Assembly (NCBI RefSeq): GCF_001426885.1
Contig: NZ_LMFP01000028.1
Span: 643,811-707,810 of the forward strand
DNA length: 64,000 nucleotides
Direction: 5' to 3'
Source: Pelomonas sp. Root1444
GTDB taxonomy: Bacteria; Pseudomonadota; Gammaproteobacteria; Burkholderiales; Burkholderiaceae_C
The translations under genes were made by a program, and so were the position numbers. The notes beneath the pieces were generated by a model. The model was not told where the DNA came from and searched no databases. It was given only the letters and a program-made list of their open reading frames with translations. Numbering within the stretch: position 1 is the stretch's first letter; each line of letters opens with the position of its first letter. Positions 24,971-34,229 of the stretch are shown here, in pieces.

Positions 24971-27663
24971 TCCGGTTTCTCCTGCGGTGGCTGACCGAGC
25001 GGAAGCTCGACGCGCACACAAGCGCCGCCCGTCGCGGCATTGTGGGCGCTGATGCGGCCGCCATGCGCCTCGACGATGGCTTTGCAGATGGCCAGCCCCA
25101 GGCCCACGCCCGGCGTGGCGCTCTCGCGGTCGCCGCGCTCGAACTTGTCGAACAGCCGGGCCTCGCGGCCGGGCGGGAAGCCGGGGCCGGCGTCGCTCAC
25201 GTCGATCTCGACATGCCGGCCGGCCGTGCGCGCGTCAATGCGGATCGCACCACCCGCGTACTTGGCCGCGTTCTCCAGCAGGTTGACGAGCACGCGCTCG
25301 ATGAGCACCGCATCCAGCTCGACGAGCGGCAGCTCGGGCGGCAGCTCCACCACCACCTCGCGGCCGGCCAGCACCTCGTCCAGGCTGGCCAGCGCGCTGC
25401 CGACGACCTCCTGCAGCGGCAACCAGTGGCGGTTCAACTGCACGGTGCCGGACTGCAGCCGCGCCATGTCGAGCAGGTTGCTCACCAGGGCGCTCATGCG
25501 CAGCGCGGAGCGGCGCATCGCGTCGGCGACATCGGCCTGCGGCGGGTCCAGCGGCGTGAGGCGCAGCGCATCGGCCAGCCCCACCAGCGCGGCCAGCGGC
25601 GTGCGCAGGTCGTGCGAGATGGCCGTCAGCAGCGAGTTGCGCAGCCGCTCGGACTCGATCTGCAGCGTGCTGTGCTGCGCCACCTCGATGTAGTGGATGC
25701 GCTCCAGCGAGATGGCCAGCAGCGCCGCGCAGGTGTCCAGCAGCCCGCGCGCCTCGGGCGACCAGCGCCGCTTCCTGCCGCCGACCTGGCCGTCGACCGC
25801 CAGCACGCCGCGCACGCGCATCGGCGCAGTCAGCGGCAGCATCAGGCAGGGGCTGGCCGGCAGTGTGTCGGTGCCCTGCCCGGCCGGCTGGCCGTGGTCG
25901 AAGGCCCATTGGGCGACGCCGAGGTCAGGCCGGGCACTGGCGCCGGGCAACACGGCCAGCACCTCGCGCCCCGCCGTGGCGCCGAGCGGCGGCACCAGCA
26001 CGGCCGACGCCGCGCCGAACTCGGCGCTCAGGAAGCGCGTCGCGATCTCGGCCACCTGCTCGGCCACCAGCGCCGCACCCAGGTCGCGCGACATCGCGTA
26101 CAGCCCGCGCACCCGCCGCTCGCCCTCCCGTGCGGCACGCGCCTGCGCCTGCAGGCCCGCCGCGAGCTGGCCGATGACCAGCCCCACGAGCAGCAGCACG
26201 GCAAATGTGACGAGGTATTGCGCGTCGCCGACGACGAACGACCAGCGCGGCTCGACGAAGACGAAGTCGAAAGCCGCCACGCCCAGCAGCGCCGTCAGCG
26301 CCGCCGGCGCGCGGCCGAAGCGCAGCGCGACGCCGACGACGTTGAGCAGGTAGAGCATGGCGATGTTGGTGGGCGCCATGAAGCGCAGCAGCTCGTTGCC
26401 GGCCGCCGTCACCAGCAGCGTGCCGGCCAGCGCGGCCGCATAGCCGCGCAATGCCTGGGCCGCGAACAGGCCATGGCCGCGCGGCGGCGCCGGCTTGGGC
26501 TGCCGGGAGTGGGTCGGCAGCGCCACCTGCAGCACATCCATCTCCTCGGCGAGATGGCTCAGCGCCTCGGCCAGCGTGCGCCGGCCCGGCCAGCGCCAGG
26601 CACGCTCGCGCCGGCCGACGACGAGGCGGGCCAGGTTGTGCTCGCGTGCATAGCCCACCAGCGCCGCGGCCACCTCGGGGGCGGAGAGCAGCGCCGTGCG
26701 CGCGCCCAGCGACTGCGCCAGCGCCAGCGTGCGCTGCACGCGCTGCCGGGCGGCCTCGCCCAGGCCCTGCGCTGTTTCCACATGCACGGCATGCCAGTCC
26801 AGGCCCAGCTGCTGGGCCAAGCGCGCCGCACTGCGCACGACCTTGTCGCTGGCCGCACCCGGGCCGACGCAGGCCAGCAGCGATTCGCGGTTGGGCCAGA
26901 CCGCACTCTGGCCCAGCGCCGTGTGCTCGCGCCGGTAGGCCTGCATCTGGTCGTCCACGCGGTCGGCCGTGCGGCGCAGCGCCAGCTCGCGCAGCGCCAG
27001 CAGGTTGCCCTTGCGGAAGAAGTTCTTCGCCGCCCGCTCCGCCTGCTGCGGCAGGTAGACCTTGCCCTCCTTCAGGCGCTGCAGCAGCTCGTCGGGCGGC
27101 AGGTCGACGACGACCACCTCGTCGGCCTCGTCGAAGACCTTGTCCGGCAGCGTCTCCCAGACACGGATGCCGGTGATGCCGCCGACGATGTCGTTCAGGC
27201 TTTCCAGGTGCTGCACGTTCAGCGTCGTCCAGACCTCGACACCGGCCTCGCGCAGCTCCTGCGCGTCCTGCCAGCGCTTGGCATGGCGCGAGCCGGGCGC
27301 GTTGCTGTGGGCCAGCTCGTCCAGCAGCAGCACGCCGCCCGGCTGCCCGCGGCCCCAGGCGAGCGCGGCGTCGAGGTCGAACTCGCGCAGCGTCTGGCCC
27401 TTGTGAGCGATGTCGTTCAGCGGCAGCCGCGGCAGGTCGCGGGCGACGGCCTCGGTGTCGGCACGGCCATGGGTCTCGACGACGCCGACCCGCACCGCCT
27501 TGCCCTGGCGCTGCGCCGCATGCGCGGCGGCCAGCATCGCGAAGGTCTTGCCGACGCCGGCATTGGCGCCGAAGAAGATCTTCAGCCGACCACGCTGGGC
27601 GGCGGCTTCGTCGCGCTGCAGTTGGGCCAGCAGCGCGTCGGGGTCGGGGCGGGTCTCGGTCAC
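24967..27663 (-). CDS. kdpD: KdpD, potassium/turgor sensor histidine kinase
   Basis: Inner-membrane sensor kinase of 898 residues, normal length. The N-terminal KdpD domain (about 20-230) has the ATP-binding loop GANAGVGKTFAM and LLLDELAHSNAPGSRH. A universal-stress-protein domain (about 250-370), four membrane helices (about 405-495) and a GAF-like region follow. Then come HisKA (histidine in LLTAISHDLRTPLAAL) and HATPase (DAGPGFPPG, GVGLGLAICKAIVEAHGG). The start is a GTG at 27663. Unlike the usual kdpABCDE order, it is separated from kdpC by a corA gene and a 157-bp gap, so it may have its own promoter. Confidence 0.95.
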   Translation of the reverse strand: MTETRPDPDALLAQLQRDEAAAQRGRLKIFFGANAGVGKTFAMLAAAHAAQRQGKAVRVGVVETHGRADTEAVARDLPRLPLNDIAHKGQTLREFDLDAALAWGRGQPGGVLLLDELAHSNAPGSRHAKRWQDAQELREAGVEVWTTLNVQHLESLNDIVGGITGIRVWETLPDKVFDEADEVVVVDLPPDELLQRLKEGKVYLPQQAERAAKNFFRKGNLLALRELALRRTADRVDDQMQAYRREHTALGQSAVWPNRESLLACVGPGAASDKVVRSAARLAQQLGLDWHAVHVETAQGLGEAARQRVQRTLALAQSLGARTALLSAPEVAAALVGYAREHNLARLVVGRRERAWRWPGRRTLAEALSHLAEEMDVLQVALPTHSRQPKPAPPRGHGLFAAQALRGYAAALAGTLLVTAAGNELLRFMAPTNIAMLYLLNVVGVALRFGRAPAALTALLGVAAFDFVFVEPRWSFVVGDAQYLVTFAVLLLVGLVIGQLAAGLQAQARAAREGERRVRGLYAMSRDLGAALVAEQVAEIATRFLSAEFGAASAVLVPPLGATAGREVLAVLPGASARPDLGVAQWAFDHGQPAGQGTDTLPASPCLMLPLTAPMRVRGVLAVDGQVGGRKRRWSPEARGLLDTCAALLAISLERIHYIEVAQHSTLQIESERLRNSLLTAISHDLRTPLAALVGLADALRLTPLDPPQADVADAMRRSALRMSALVSNLLDMARLQSGTVQLNRHWLPLQEVVGSALASLDEVLAGREVVVELPPELPLVELDAVLIERVLVNLLENAAKYAGGAIRIDARTAGRHVEIDVSDAGPGFPPGREARLFDKFERGDRESATPGVGLGLAICKAIVEAHGGRISAHNAATGGACVRVELPLGQPPQEKPE

Positions 27664-27734
27664 AACCTAGATCCGGCAGTTGGGCGCGTCCGAGGGGCTG
27701 GCGAGGCGGGCCGCAGGCAAGGCGTGGCGACGCA

Positions 27735-27750
27735 GTGGGCTTGTGCCCAC
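27735..27750. promoter_or_regulatory. Hairpin in the corA-kdpD gap
   Basis: GTGGGC-TTGT-GCCCAC is a perfect 6-bp stem with a 4-base loop, 70 bases upstream of the kdpD start, without a T-run on the minus strand. It may be a partial terminator or an mRNA-processing site that sets kdpDE apart from kdpABC-corA. That is inference. Confidence 0.35.
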
Positions 27751-27820
27751 AAGGAGGAGCAACGCCGCCAGCGGCCTGCAGCGCCAGACAAGCGGGCGTG
27801 TCCGACTGCCGGGTCTAGGT

Positions 27821-28792
27821 TCATAGCCAGCCCAGGCGCTTGAAGCGCCAGTACAGCGCGCCGCTGACCAGCAGGATCACGCCCAGCGCCATCGGGTAAC
27901 CGAAGGCCCATTTCAGCTCGGGCATCTTCTCGAAGTTCATGCCCCAGATGCCGGCCAGCGCGGTGGACGCCGCGAAGATGGCCGCCCAGGCGGCGAGGCG
28001 CTTGGTGACCAGGGATTCGTCCAGCGTGACCAGCGTCAGGTTGACCTGGGTGGCCGCGATGATGGTTTCGCGCGCGGCGTCGATGCTGGCCTGGATGCGC
28101 ACCAGATGGTCGTAGACGTCGCGGAAATAGTCCTGCATGGCCTTGCACACCACCGGCACGCGGCCGCCGTGCAGCTTGCCCGCCACGTCCAGCAGCGGCG
28201 TGACGGCGTGGCGCAGCGTGGCCAGGCGCTGCTTCAGGCCGAACAGGCGTTGCACGACGGCCTGGCGGTCCTGGCGCGGCTGGAACATGGTCGCCTCCAG
28301 CTGCTCCAGCTCGGCCTCGATGGCGTCGATGAGCGGGAAGTAGCGATCCACCACCGCGTCCATCAGCGCATAGAAGACGAAGCCCGGCCCCTGGCGCAGC
28401 AACTCCGGCTCGCGCTCGGAGCGGCCGCGCACGCCCAGGAAGCCCTGCGTGCTGCGGTGCCGCACCGACACGACGAAGCGCGCGCCGACGAAGACGTGCA
28501 CCTCGCCGACTTCGAGGCCGCCGTCCGGCCCGGCCTCCAGCAGGTGCATCGCCGCGAACAGGATCTCGCCGTACTCCTCCAGCTTGGGCCGCTGGTGGCC
28601 CTTGCGGGCGTCCTCCACGGCCAGCGGCGGCAGGTCCAGCTCGTGCTGCAGGCGGGTCAGCTCGTCGTCGGTGGGGTCGCGCAGCGCGATCCAGACGAAG
28701 CCGGACTGCGCCTGCAGCGCCTCGGACAAGTCGTCCAGATCCGGTTCGGCGACGACGCGGCCATCGTCGTATACGGCACTGTTGATCAGCAT
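27821..28792 (-). CDS. corA: CorA-type magnesium/cobalt transport protein inside the kdp run
   Basis: Divalent-cation channel of 323 residues. A large soluble N-terminal domain (start MLINSAVYDDGRVV, typical of the family) and a long coiled stalk helix (about 170-255) are followed by two C-terminal membrane helices. The signature GMNF lies at the end of the first helix (AGIWGMNFEKMPEL). The tail ends KRLGWL. A second possible start at 28834 has a better Shine-Dalgarno (AGGTGA, 7 bases) and adds 14 residues. It follows kdpC closely and precedes kdpD, which is an unusual place. Confidence 0.88.
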   Translation of the reverse strand: MLINSAVYDDGRVVAEPDLDDLSEALQAQSGFVWIALRDPTDDELTRLQHELDLPPLAVEDARKGHQRPKLEEYGEILFAAMHLLEAGPDGGLEVGEVHVFVGARFVVSVRHRSTQGFLGVRGRSEREPELLRQGPGFVFYALMDAVVDRYFPLIDAIEAELEQLEATMFQPRQDRQAVVQRLFGLKQRLATLRHAVTPLLDVAGKLHGGRVPVVCKAMQDYFRDVYDHLVRIQASIDAARETIIAATQVNLTLVTLDESLVTKRLAAWAAIFAASTALAGIWGMNFEKMPELKWAFGYPMALGVILLVSGALYWRFKRLGWL

Positions 28793-28841
28793 GGCGACGT
28801 CGGGCGGTGCAGGGACATCGCGCCATCCTCGCATGCCGCCA

Positions 28842-29417
28842 TCACCTGGCGAGGCCCTCCAGCGCGAGGTTCAGCGCCAGCACGTTGACGCGCGGCTCGC
28901 CGACGAAGCCCAGCCAGCGGCCCTCGGTGTGCTGGGCGACGAGGGCGCTCACCGCCGGCACCGGCAGGCCGCGCGCGCGGGCCACGCGGGCCGCCTGATA
29001 GTCGGCGGCGGCGCGGCTGATGTGCGGGTCCAGGCCGCTGGCCGAGGCGGTGACGAGGTCCACCGGCACCGGTGCGGTGTTGCCGGGGTCGGCCGCGCGC
29101 AGCGCCGCGATGCGGGCCTGCACGGCCTCGGCCAGCGCCGGTGCCGTCGGCGCGAGGTTGGAGCCGCCGGAGTTGGCCGCGTTGTAGGGCGTGGGCGCCG
29201 TGGCGGACGGGCGGCTCCAGAAATGGCCGGGGTCGGTGAAGGCCTGGCCGATCAACCCGGAGCCGACGGGCTGGCCATTGCGTTCGACGAGGCTGCCGTT
29301 GGCCTGGCGCGGGAACAGCGTCTGCGCGATGCCGGTGACGGCCAGCGGGTAGGCCAGGCCGGTGATGAGGCTGAGCAGCACGAAGAGCGTCAGCGCGGGG
29401 CGGAGTTGGGTGTTCAT
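28842..29417 (-). CDS. kdpC: KdpC, accessory subunit of the potassium ATPase
   Basis: A 191-residue subunit with one N-terminal membrane helix ([20 protein letters not shown]) and a periplasmic domain. Family motifs are [28 protein letters not shown] and a C-terminal [20 protein letters not shown]. It stabilises the KdpFABC complex and raises its potassium affinity. It lies 7 bases after kdpB. Confidence 0.96.
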   Translation of the reverse strand: MNTQLRPALTLFVLLSLITGLAYPLAVTGIAQTLFPRQANGSLVERNGQPVGSGLIGQAFTDPGHFWSRPSATAPTPYNAANSGGSNLAPTAPALAEAVQARIAALRAADPGNTAPVPVDLVTASASGLDPHISRAAADYQAARVARARGLPVPAVSALVAQHTEGRWLGFVGEPRVNVLALNLALEGLAR

Positions 29418-29424
29418 GGTTGCC

Positions 29425-31473
29425 TCAAGCGAGGTGGAGGGCCACCAGCAACAGGTCGATGGCCTTGATGCCGATGAAGGGCGCGATGACGCCGCCCAGG
29501 CCGTAGACCGCCAGGTTGCGGCGCAGCAGCGCGGCGGCGCCGATGGCGCGGTAGCGCACGCCCTTGAGCGCCAGCGGGATCAGCACGACGATGATCAGCG
29601 CGTTGAAGATGACGGCGGAGAGGATGGCCGAGTTGGGGCTGCCCAGCCGCATGACGTTCAGCGCCGCCAGCTGCGGGTAGGTCGACACGAAGGCTGCCGG
29701 CAGCACGGCGAAGTACTTGGCCAGGTCGTTGGCGATGCTGAAGGTCGTCAGCGACCCGCGCGTCATCAGCATCTGCTTGCCCGTCTCGACGACCTCGATG
29801 AGCTTGGTCGGGTTGCTGTCGAGGTCCACCATGTTGCCGGCCTCCTTGGCGGCCTGGGTGCCGGTGTTCATCGCGACGGCCACGTCGGCCTGGGCCAGCG
29901 CCGGCGCGTCGTTGGTGCCGTCGCCGGTCATGGCCACCAGCCGGCCCTGCGACTGGTGCTCGCGGATCAGCGCCAGCTTGGCCTCGGGCGTGGCCTCGGC
30001 GAGGAAGTCGTCCACGCCGGCCTCCGCCGCGATGGCCGCGGCCGTGAGCCGGTTGTCGCCGGTGACCATGACGGTCTTGATGCCCATGCGGCGCAGCTGC
30101 ACGAAGCGCTCCTTGATGCCCGGCTTGACGATGTCCTTCAGCTCGACGACGCCGAGGATGTGCGCGTCGTCCGCGACCACCAGCGGCGTGCTGCCGCGGC
30201 GGGCCGCTTCGTCGACCAAGGCCTGCACGCCGGCCGGCCAGCGGCCGCCCAGCGCCTCGATGTGCGCGCGCACCGCGCTGCCGGCGCCCTTGCGGATGCG
30301 GCGCGTGCCGAAGTCCACGCCGCTCATGCGCGTCTGCGCCGTGAAGGGCACGAACTCGCCGCGCTCGCCGGCCGGTGCCGCGCCGAACTTGCGATCGGCC
30401 AGCGCCACGATGCTGCGGCCCTCGGGCGTCTCGTCGGCCAGCGAGGCCAGGCGCGCGGCGTCGGCCAGCTGCGCCTCCGACGTGCCGTCCAGCGGCCAGA
30501 AGGCGTCGGCCTGGCGGTTGCCCAGCGTGATGGTGCCGGTCTTGTCCAGCAGCAGCACGTCCACGTCGCCCGCGGCCTCCACGGCGCGGCCAGAGGTGGC
30601 GATGACGTTGGCCTGCAGCATGCGGCTCATGCCCGCCACGCCCACGGCCGACAGCAGGCCGGCGATGGTGGTGGGGATCAGGCAGACCAGCAGCGCGACG
30701 AGCACGACCAGGCCCACCGGCTCGCCGGAGCCGGCGACGGCCACGCTGAACTGCGAGAACGGCAGCAGCGTCGCGACGACGCCGAGGAACACCAGCGTCA
30801 GCGCCACCAGCAGGATGGTCAGCGCGATCTCGTTGGGCGTCTTCTTGCGCTTGGCGTTCTCGACCATCGCGATCATGCGGTCGACGAAGGTCTCGCCCGG
30901 GTTGACGGCCACGCGGGCCACGACCCAGTCGGACAGCACGCGCGTGCCGCCGGTCAGCGCCGAGAAGTCGCCGCCGGACTCGCGGATGACGGGTGCGGAT
31001 TCACCCGTGATGGCGCTCTCGTCGACCGACGCGACGCCGTCGACGACCTCGGCGTCCGCGGGCACGACGTCGCCGGCTTCGATGAGCACGACCTCGCCCT
31101 TGCGCAGCGTGCCGGCCTCGCGCGGGTGCCACCTCAGCGCGTCGCGCGGGGCGCGGGCCTGCCAGTCGTCCAGCACCTTGGCCCAGGTCTCTTTCTTGAG
31201 CCCGCGCAGCGACGCCGCCTGGGCCTTGCTGCGCCCTTCGGCCAGCGCCTCGGCGAAGTTGGCGAACAGCACCGTGAACCACAGCCACAGCGTGACGGCG
31301 ATGGTGAAGCCACCCGGCCGCGCGATGGCCAGGGCCGTCGTGAACGCGCTGCCCAGGTAGACGACGAACATCACCGGGTTGCGCAGCTGCACGCGCGGGT
31401 CCAGCTTGGCGACGGACTCACCCAGCGCCTGGCGGGCCAGCCGCGGGTCGAACAAGGAGAAGGTGCGATTCAT
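29425..31473 (-). CDS. kdpB: KdpB, P-type ATPase catalytic subunit of the potassium pump
   Basis: P-type ATPase of 682 residues, the expected length. The phosphorylated aspartate lies in [13 protein letters not shown], the actuator motif in [10 protein letters not shown], and the hinge region in [14 protein letters not shown] and [15 protein letters not shown]. It drives potassium uptake through KdpA. The true start ([18 protein letters not shown]) at 31473 overlaps the kdpA stop (ATGA). The frame stays open far upstream through kdpA, but that extension is an out-of-frame shadow. Confidence 0.97.
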   Translation of the reverse strand: MNRTFSLFDPRLARQALGESVAKLDPRVQLRNPVMFVVYLGSAFTTALAIARPGGFTIAVTLWLWFTVLFANFAEALAEGRSKAQAASLRGLKKETWAKVLDDWQARAPRDALRWHPREAGTLRKGEVVLIEAGDVVPADAEVVDGVASVDESAITGESAPVIRESGGDFSALTGGTRVLSDWVVARVAVNPGETFVDRMIAMVENAKRKKTPNEIALTILLVALTLVFLGVVATLLPFSQFSVAVAGSGEPVGLVVLVALLVCLIPTTIAGLLSAVGVAGMSRMLQANVIATSGRAVEAAGDVDVLLLDKTGTITLGNRQADAFWPLDGTSEAQLADAARLASLADETPEGRSIVALADRKFGAAPAGERGEFVPFTAQTRMSGVDFGTRRIRKGAGSAVRAHIEALGGRWPAGVQALVDEAARRGSTPLVVADDAHILGVVELKDIVKPGIKERFVQLRRMGIKTVMVTGDNRLTAAAIAAEAGVDDFLAEATPEAKLALIREHQSQGRLVAMTGDGTNDAPALAQADVAVAMNTGTQAAKEAGNMVDLDSNPTKLIEVVETGKQMLMTRGSLTTFSIANDLAKYFAVLPAAFVSTYPQLAALNVMRLGSPNSAILSAVIFNALIIVVLIPLALKGVRYRAIGAAALLRRNLAVYGLGGVIAPFIGIKAIDLLLVALHLA

Positions 31474-33257
31474 GCCGCGCTCCACAGGATCAGGTGCTCG
31501 ACGACCGGGCCCAGGGCCAGGGCGGGCACATAGTTCAGCAAGCCCACCAGCATCACCACGCCGATCAGCAGCGCGATGAAGAGCGGCCCGTGCGTGGGCA
31601 GCGTGCCCTCGCCGGCGGCGAGGCGCTTCTTGGCCGCCAGCGAGCCGGCCATCGCCAGCACCGGCACGATGACGCCGAAGCGGCCGATCCAGATCACCAG
31701 GCCGATCAGCACGTTGTAGAAGGGCGTGTTGGCCGACAGGCCGGCGAAGGCGCTGCCGTTGTTGTTGCCGGCCGAGGACAGCGCGTACAGCACCTGGCTG
31801 AAGCCGTGTGCGCCGGGCGCCGAGATGCCCGCCCTGCCGGGCTCCACCAGCACCGCCAGCGCCGTGCCGACCAGCACGGCCAGCGGCGTCAGCAGGATGG
31901 CCAGGGACATCATCTTCATCTCCGCCACCTCGATCTTCTTGCCGAGGTACTCGGGCGTGCGGCCGATCATCAGGCCGGCCACGAACACGGCCAGCATCGC
32001 GAACACCAGCATGCCGTACAGGCCCGCGCCGACGCCGCCGAAGACCACCTCGCCGAGCTGCATCATGACCAGCGGCACCGCGCCGCCCAGCGGCGTGAAG
32101 CTGTCGTGCATCGCGTTGACGGCGCCGCAGCTCGCGGCCGTCGTGATGACGGCGAACAGCGACGAGGCCTCGATGCCGAAGCGCGCCTCCTTGCCTTCCA
32201 TGTTGCCGCCCGGCTGGGTGGCGCTGGCGGTGGCGTCCACGCCCAGCGCCGCCAGCCGCGGGTTGCCGGCCTGCTCGGCGCCGGTCGCCACGACGACGGC
32301 GACGACGAAGATCGCCGTCATCGCGCCCAGCACCGCCCAGCCCTGGCGCATGTCGCCCACCTGCCGGCCCATGACGAAGCACAGCGCCGCGGGGATCAGG
32401 AAGATGGACAGCATCTGCAGCGCGTTCGTCAGCGCGCTGGGGTTCTCGAACGGATGGGCCGAGTTGGCGTTGAAGAAGCCGCCGCCATTGGTGCCCAGCA
32501 TCTTGATCGCCAGCTGGGACGCGACCGGCCCGACGGACAGCGTCTGACCCTGGCCTTCCAGCGTGACGACATGGCGGCTGGCCTCCAGCGTCTGCACGAC
32601 GCCCAGGCCCGCCAGCGCGATGGCGAAGACGAGGGCCAGCGGCAACAGCACCCACAGCGTCGCGCGGGTCAGGTCGGCCCAGACGTTGCCGATGGCCAAG
32701 GAAGCGCCGGGCCGCCCCAAGCTTCCTTGACCCCCTCGGGGGGTGGCCAGGGCTTGTCCCTGGCCTGGGGGCGTCGAGTCCCCGCCATGGCGCGCAAAGC
32801 CGCGCAGCAACGCCATGACGACGGCGATGCCGGTGGCGGCGGACAGGAAGTTCTGCACCGTCAGCGCCAGCATCTGCGTGAGGTGGCTCATCGTCGTCTC
32901 GCCACCGTAGCCCTGCCAGTTGGTGTTGGTGACGAAGCTGATGGCGGTGTTGAAGGCCGAGTCGGGCGACACGGCGGCAAAGCCTTGCGGGTTCAGCGGC
33001 AGCAGATGCTGCAGGCGCTGCAGCGCGTAGACGGCGACGACGCCGAGCGCATTGAAAAGCAGCAGGCCGAGGGCGTAGCGCAGCCAGCCTTGCTCGCCAC
33101 CGTCCACGCCGGCCAGGCGCAGCAGTGGGCGCTCCAGGCGCTGCAACGGCGCGACGCGGCCCTCCATGACGGCGTGGATCCAGCGCGACACCGGCCAGGC
33201 CAGCGCGAGCAGCACCGCCAGGAAGGCGATCAGTTGGCCCCAGGCAGCGCTGCTCAT
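31470..33257 (-). CDS. kdpA: KdpA, potassium-binding channel subunit, with in-frame repeat insertion
   Basis: Channel-like subunit of the Kdp pump. The selectivity-filter loops are intact ([38 protein letters not shown]). The protein has 595 residues against about 560 for the family. The excess is a hydrophilic stretch at about 158-186 (between GFARH and [10 protein letters not shown]) rich in G, P, Q and R. The DNA of this stretch is a palindromic repeat of 87 bases, so the frame is kept. It falls in a loop between membrane helices and may be tolerated. Stop and start codons overlap with kdpB and kdpF. Confidence 0.95.
   Translation of the reverse strand: MSSAAWGQLIAFLAVLLALAWPVSRWIHAVMEGRVAPLQRLERPLLRLAGVDGGEQGWLRYALGLLLFNALGVVAVYALQRLQHLLPLNPQGFAAVSPDSAFNTAISFVTNTNWQGYGGETTMSHLTQMLALTVQNFLSAATGIAVVMALLRGFARHGGDSTPPGQGQALATPRGGQGSLGRPGASLAIGNVWADLTRATLWVLLPLALVFAIALAGLGVVQTLEASRHVVTLEGQGQTLSVGPVASQLAIKMLGTNGGGFFNANSAHPFENPSALTNALQMLSIFLIPAALCFVMGRQVGDMRQGWAVLGAMTAIFVVAVVVATGAEQAGNPRLAALGVDATASATQPGGNMEGKEARFGIEASSLFAVITTAASCGAVNAMHDSFTPLGGAVPLVMMQLGEVVFGGVGAGLYGMLVFAMLAVFVAGLMIGRTPEYLGKKIEVAEMKMMSLAILLTPLAVLVGTALAVLVEPGRAGISAPGAHGFSQVLYALSSAGNNNGSAFAGLSANTPFYNVLIGLVIWIGRFGVIVPVLAMAGSLAAKKRLAAGEGTLPTHGPLFIALLIGVVMLVGLLNYVPALALGPVVEHLILWSAA
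32700..32786. repeat. Palindromic repeat inserted in frame in kdpA
   Basis: It contains two hairpins: CCCCC-TC-GGGGG at 32731-32742 and GGCCAGGG-CTTGT-CCCTGGCC at 32745-32765. On the minus strand its end reads GGGGCGGCCCGGCG, the same core as the intergenic repeat near 56.7 kb. The length is a multiple of three and the kdpA frame stays open. Exact borders are estimated from where KdpA homology breaks. Confidence 0.75.
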
Positions 33258-33346
33258 GACAAGTCCTCCGGGAACAGCAGCGCCCAGAACAGGTAGCCCA
33301 CCAGCCCGACGACGAGCACGCCGGCGGCGAGTTCGAAGCCGGTCAT
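33254..33346 (-). CDS. kdpF: KdpF, small membrane subunit of the potassium ATPase
   Basis: A 30-residue peptide that is almost entirely one membrane helix ([20 protein letters not shown], then [10 protein letters not shown]). This is the usual size and pattern of KdpF, which stabilises KdpA-KdpB. The ATG overlaps the stop of the small ORF before it, and its TGA overlaps the kdpA ATG. Confidence 0.9.
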   Translation of the reverse strand: MTGFELAAGVLVVGLVGYLFWALLFPEDLS

Positions 33347-33438
33347 GGCTTGCGCCTCGCCAAACGCTCGCAGCCCCAGGCCGCGAGCCCCGTCAGCAGC
33401 GCGAGTGCCGCGCCCAGACCCAGAAACACGATGTCCAT
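33343..33438 (-). CDS. Small single-helix membrane ORF leading the kdp operon
   Basis: A 31-residue peptide ([20 protein letters not shown], then [11 protein letters not shown]): one membrane helix followed by a positive tail containing CERL. A GGAGGT lies 5 bases before the ATG and the stop overlaps the kdpF start (ATGA), so it is very likely translated and coupled. Similar small helix-plus-CERL peptides precede kdpF in other proteobacteria; that comparison is from memory. It could be an extra Kdp subunit or a leader peptide. Confidence 0.65.
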   Translation of the reverse strand: MDIVFLGLGAALALLTGLAAWGCERLARRKP

Positions 33439-33443
33439 GAACA

Positions 33444-33461
33444 CCTCCATTGCGATGGAGG
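33444..33461 (-). promoter_or_regulatory. Hairpin holding the first ribosome-binding site of the kdp operon
   Basis: On the minus strand CCTCCAT-CGCA-ATGGAGG is a perfect 7-bp stem with a 4-base loop. The 3' arm contains the GGAGG used by the 31-residue ORF, whose ATG follows 6 bases later. Closed, it would block translation of the leader ORF and, through the overlaps, of kdpF, kdpA and kdpB. Confidence 0.6.
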
Positions 33462-33485
33462 CCATTCTGGAAACCGCGCCCTCAA

Positions 33486-33506
33486 CGCCTCGACAAGATC
33501 GAGGCG
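33486..33506. promoter_or_regulatory. Inverted repeat in the kdp leader
   Basis: CGCCTCGA-CAAGA-TCGAGGCG has perfect 8-bp arms. It lies between the direct repeats and the leader hairpin and downstream of the riboflavin-synthase stop. It could be an operator, a weak terminator of the riboflavin-synthase transcript, or an RNA hairpin in the kdp leader. No T-run follows. Confidence 0.4.
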
Positions 33507-33510
33507 AAGG

Positions 33511-33529
33511 GCATCAAGAAAGCATCAAG
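33511..33529 (-). promoter_or_regulatory. Direct repeat, candidate KdpE-binding site
   Basis: CTTGATGC occurs twice with an 11-base period (minus strand). Direct repeats at one helical turn are typical of OmpR-family regulator sites, and KdpE is of that family. The site overlaps the last codon and stop of riboflavin synthase, about 75-90 bases before the first kdp ORF. Confidence 0.5.
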
Positions 33530-34229
33530 ACTTGCCGATGGCAAGCTGGGTCAGGTCGATGCCGCGCTCCCGCGCGATCGCTTCCAGCACCGGCAGCAGC
33601 GGGCCCAGCTTCTCGTCCAGCGCGTCGCGCACGGTGTCGACGACGACCTGCGTGCTGCGATCGATCTCGATGTGGATGGCGTCGCCCACCGCCTTGTCGC
33701 CAAAGGTCGTCATGCGCAGCGTCTCGGGGATGAGCCAGACCTCGAACCAGCCCGAGCCGTCGCGCTCGCGCCGGGCCTCGGCCACGGTCAAGCTGCAGCC
33801 GTTGACGCCGATGTAGCCCTTGGCAAACACATAGCGCATCCACGGCGCCGGCACGGCGAAGCGGATGACATGGTTGTTGTCGGGCTTGCGGATCTCGGCG
33901 ATGCGGGCGGACACGTCGACATGGCCCGACAGCGGGTGGCCGCCGATCTCGACGCCCTCCCTCGCCGCGCGCTCGACGTTCAGGCCGGAGCCCACCTTCA
34001 GCGCGCCCAACGTCGTCAGGTTCAGCGTCTGCGCCATCACGTCGAACAGCGCGGTGTCCGGCGCCGGCCGCCCGGTGACGGTCAGGCAGACGCCGTCGCA
34101 GGAGACGCTGGCGCCGATGGCCAGGTCCGCGTCGAAGCCGGCCGGCAGCTTCAGCGCCAGCGTGTGCAAGCCCTCGCGGGCGTCGATGGATTCAACACGG
34201 GCGACGCCCTGGACGATGCCGGTGAACAT
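33525..34229 (-). CDS. ribC: Riboflavin synthase, alpha-chain type
   Basis: Catalyses the dismutation of two 6,7-dimethyl-8-ribityllumazines to riboflavin in the cytosol. The 234 residues form two lumazine-binding repeats. The first starts [14 protein letters not shown] and has VSCDGVCLTV. The second has the GGHPLSGHVD link and GYIGVNGCSLTVAE. It is about 20 residues longer than the classic enzyme, with a C-terminal helix. It is not in a rib operon but overlaps the ArsC-like gene by one base. Confidence 0.92.
   Translation of the reverse strand: MFTGIVQGVARVESIDAREGLHTLALKLPAGFDADLAIGASVSCDGVCLTVTGRPAPDTALFDVMAQTLNLTTLGALKVGSGLNVERAAREGVEIGGHPLSGHVDVSARIAEIRKPDNNHVIRFAVPAPWMRYVFAKGYIGVNGCSLTVAEARRERDGSGWFEVWLIPETLRMTTFGDKAVGDAIHIEIDRSTQVVVDTVRDALDEKLGPLLPVLEAIARERGIDLTQLAIGKS

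Noticed and set aside
24958-27843. 961-codon open frame opposite kdpD and the corA gap
   Set aside because: It is a codon-bias shadow in GC-rich DNA. The protein is a low-complexity run of H, Q, R, A and G, while the minus strand encodes a complete KdpD.
29425-32655. 1076-codon frame spanning kdpB and much of kdpA
   Set aside because: Only the part from 31473 is KdpB. The upstream part is out of frame with KdpA, which is complete on the same strand, so this is not a fusion.
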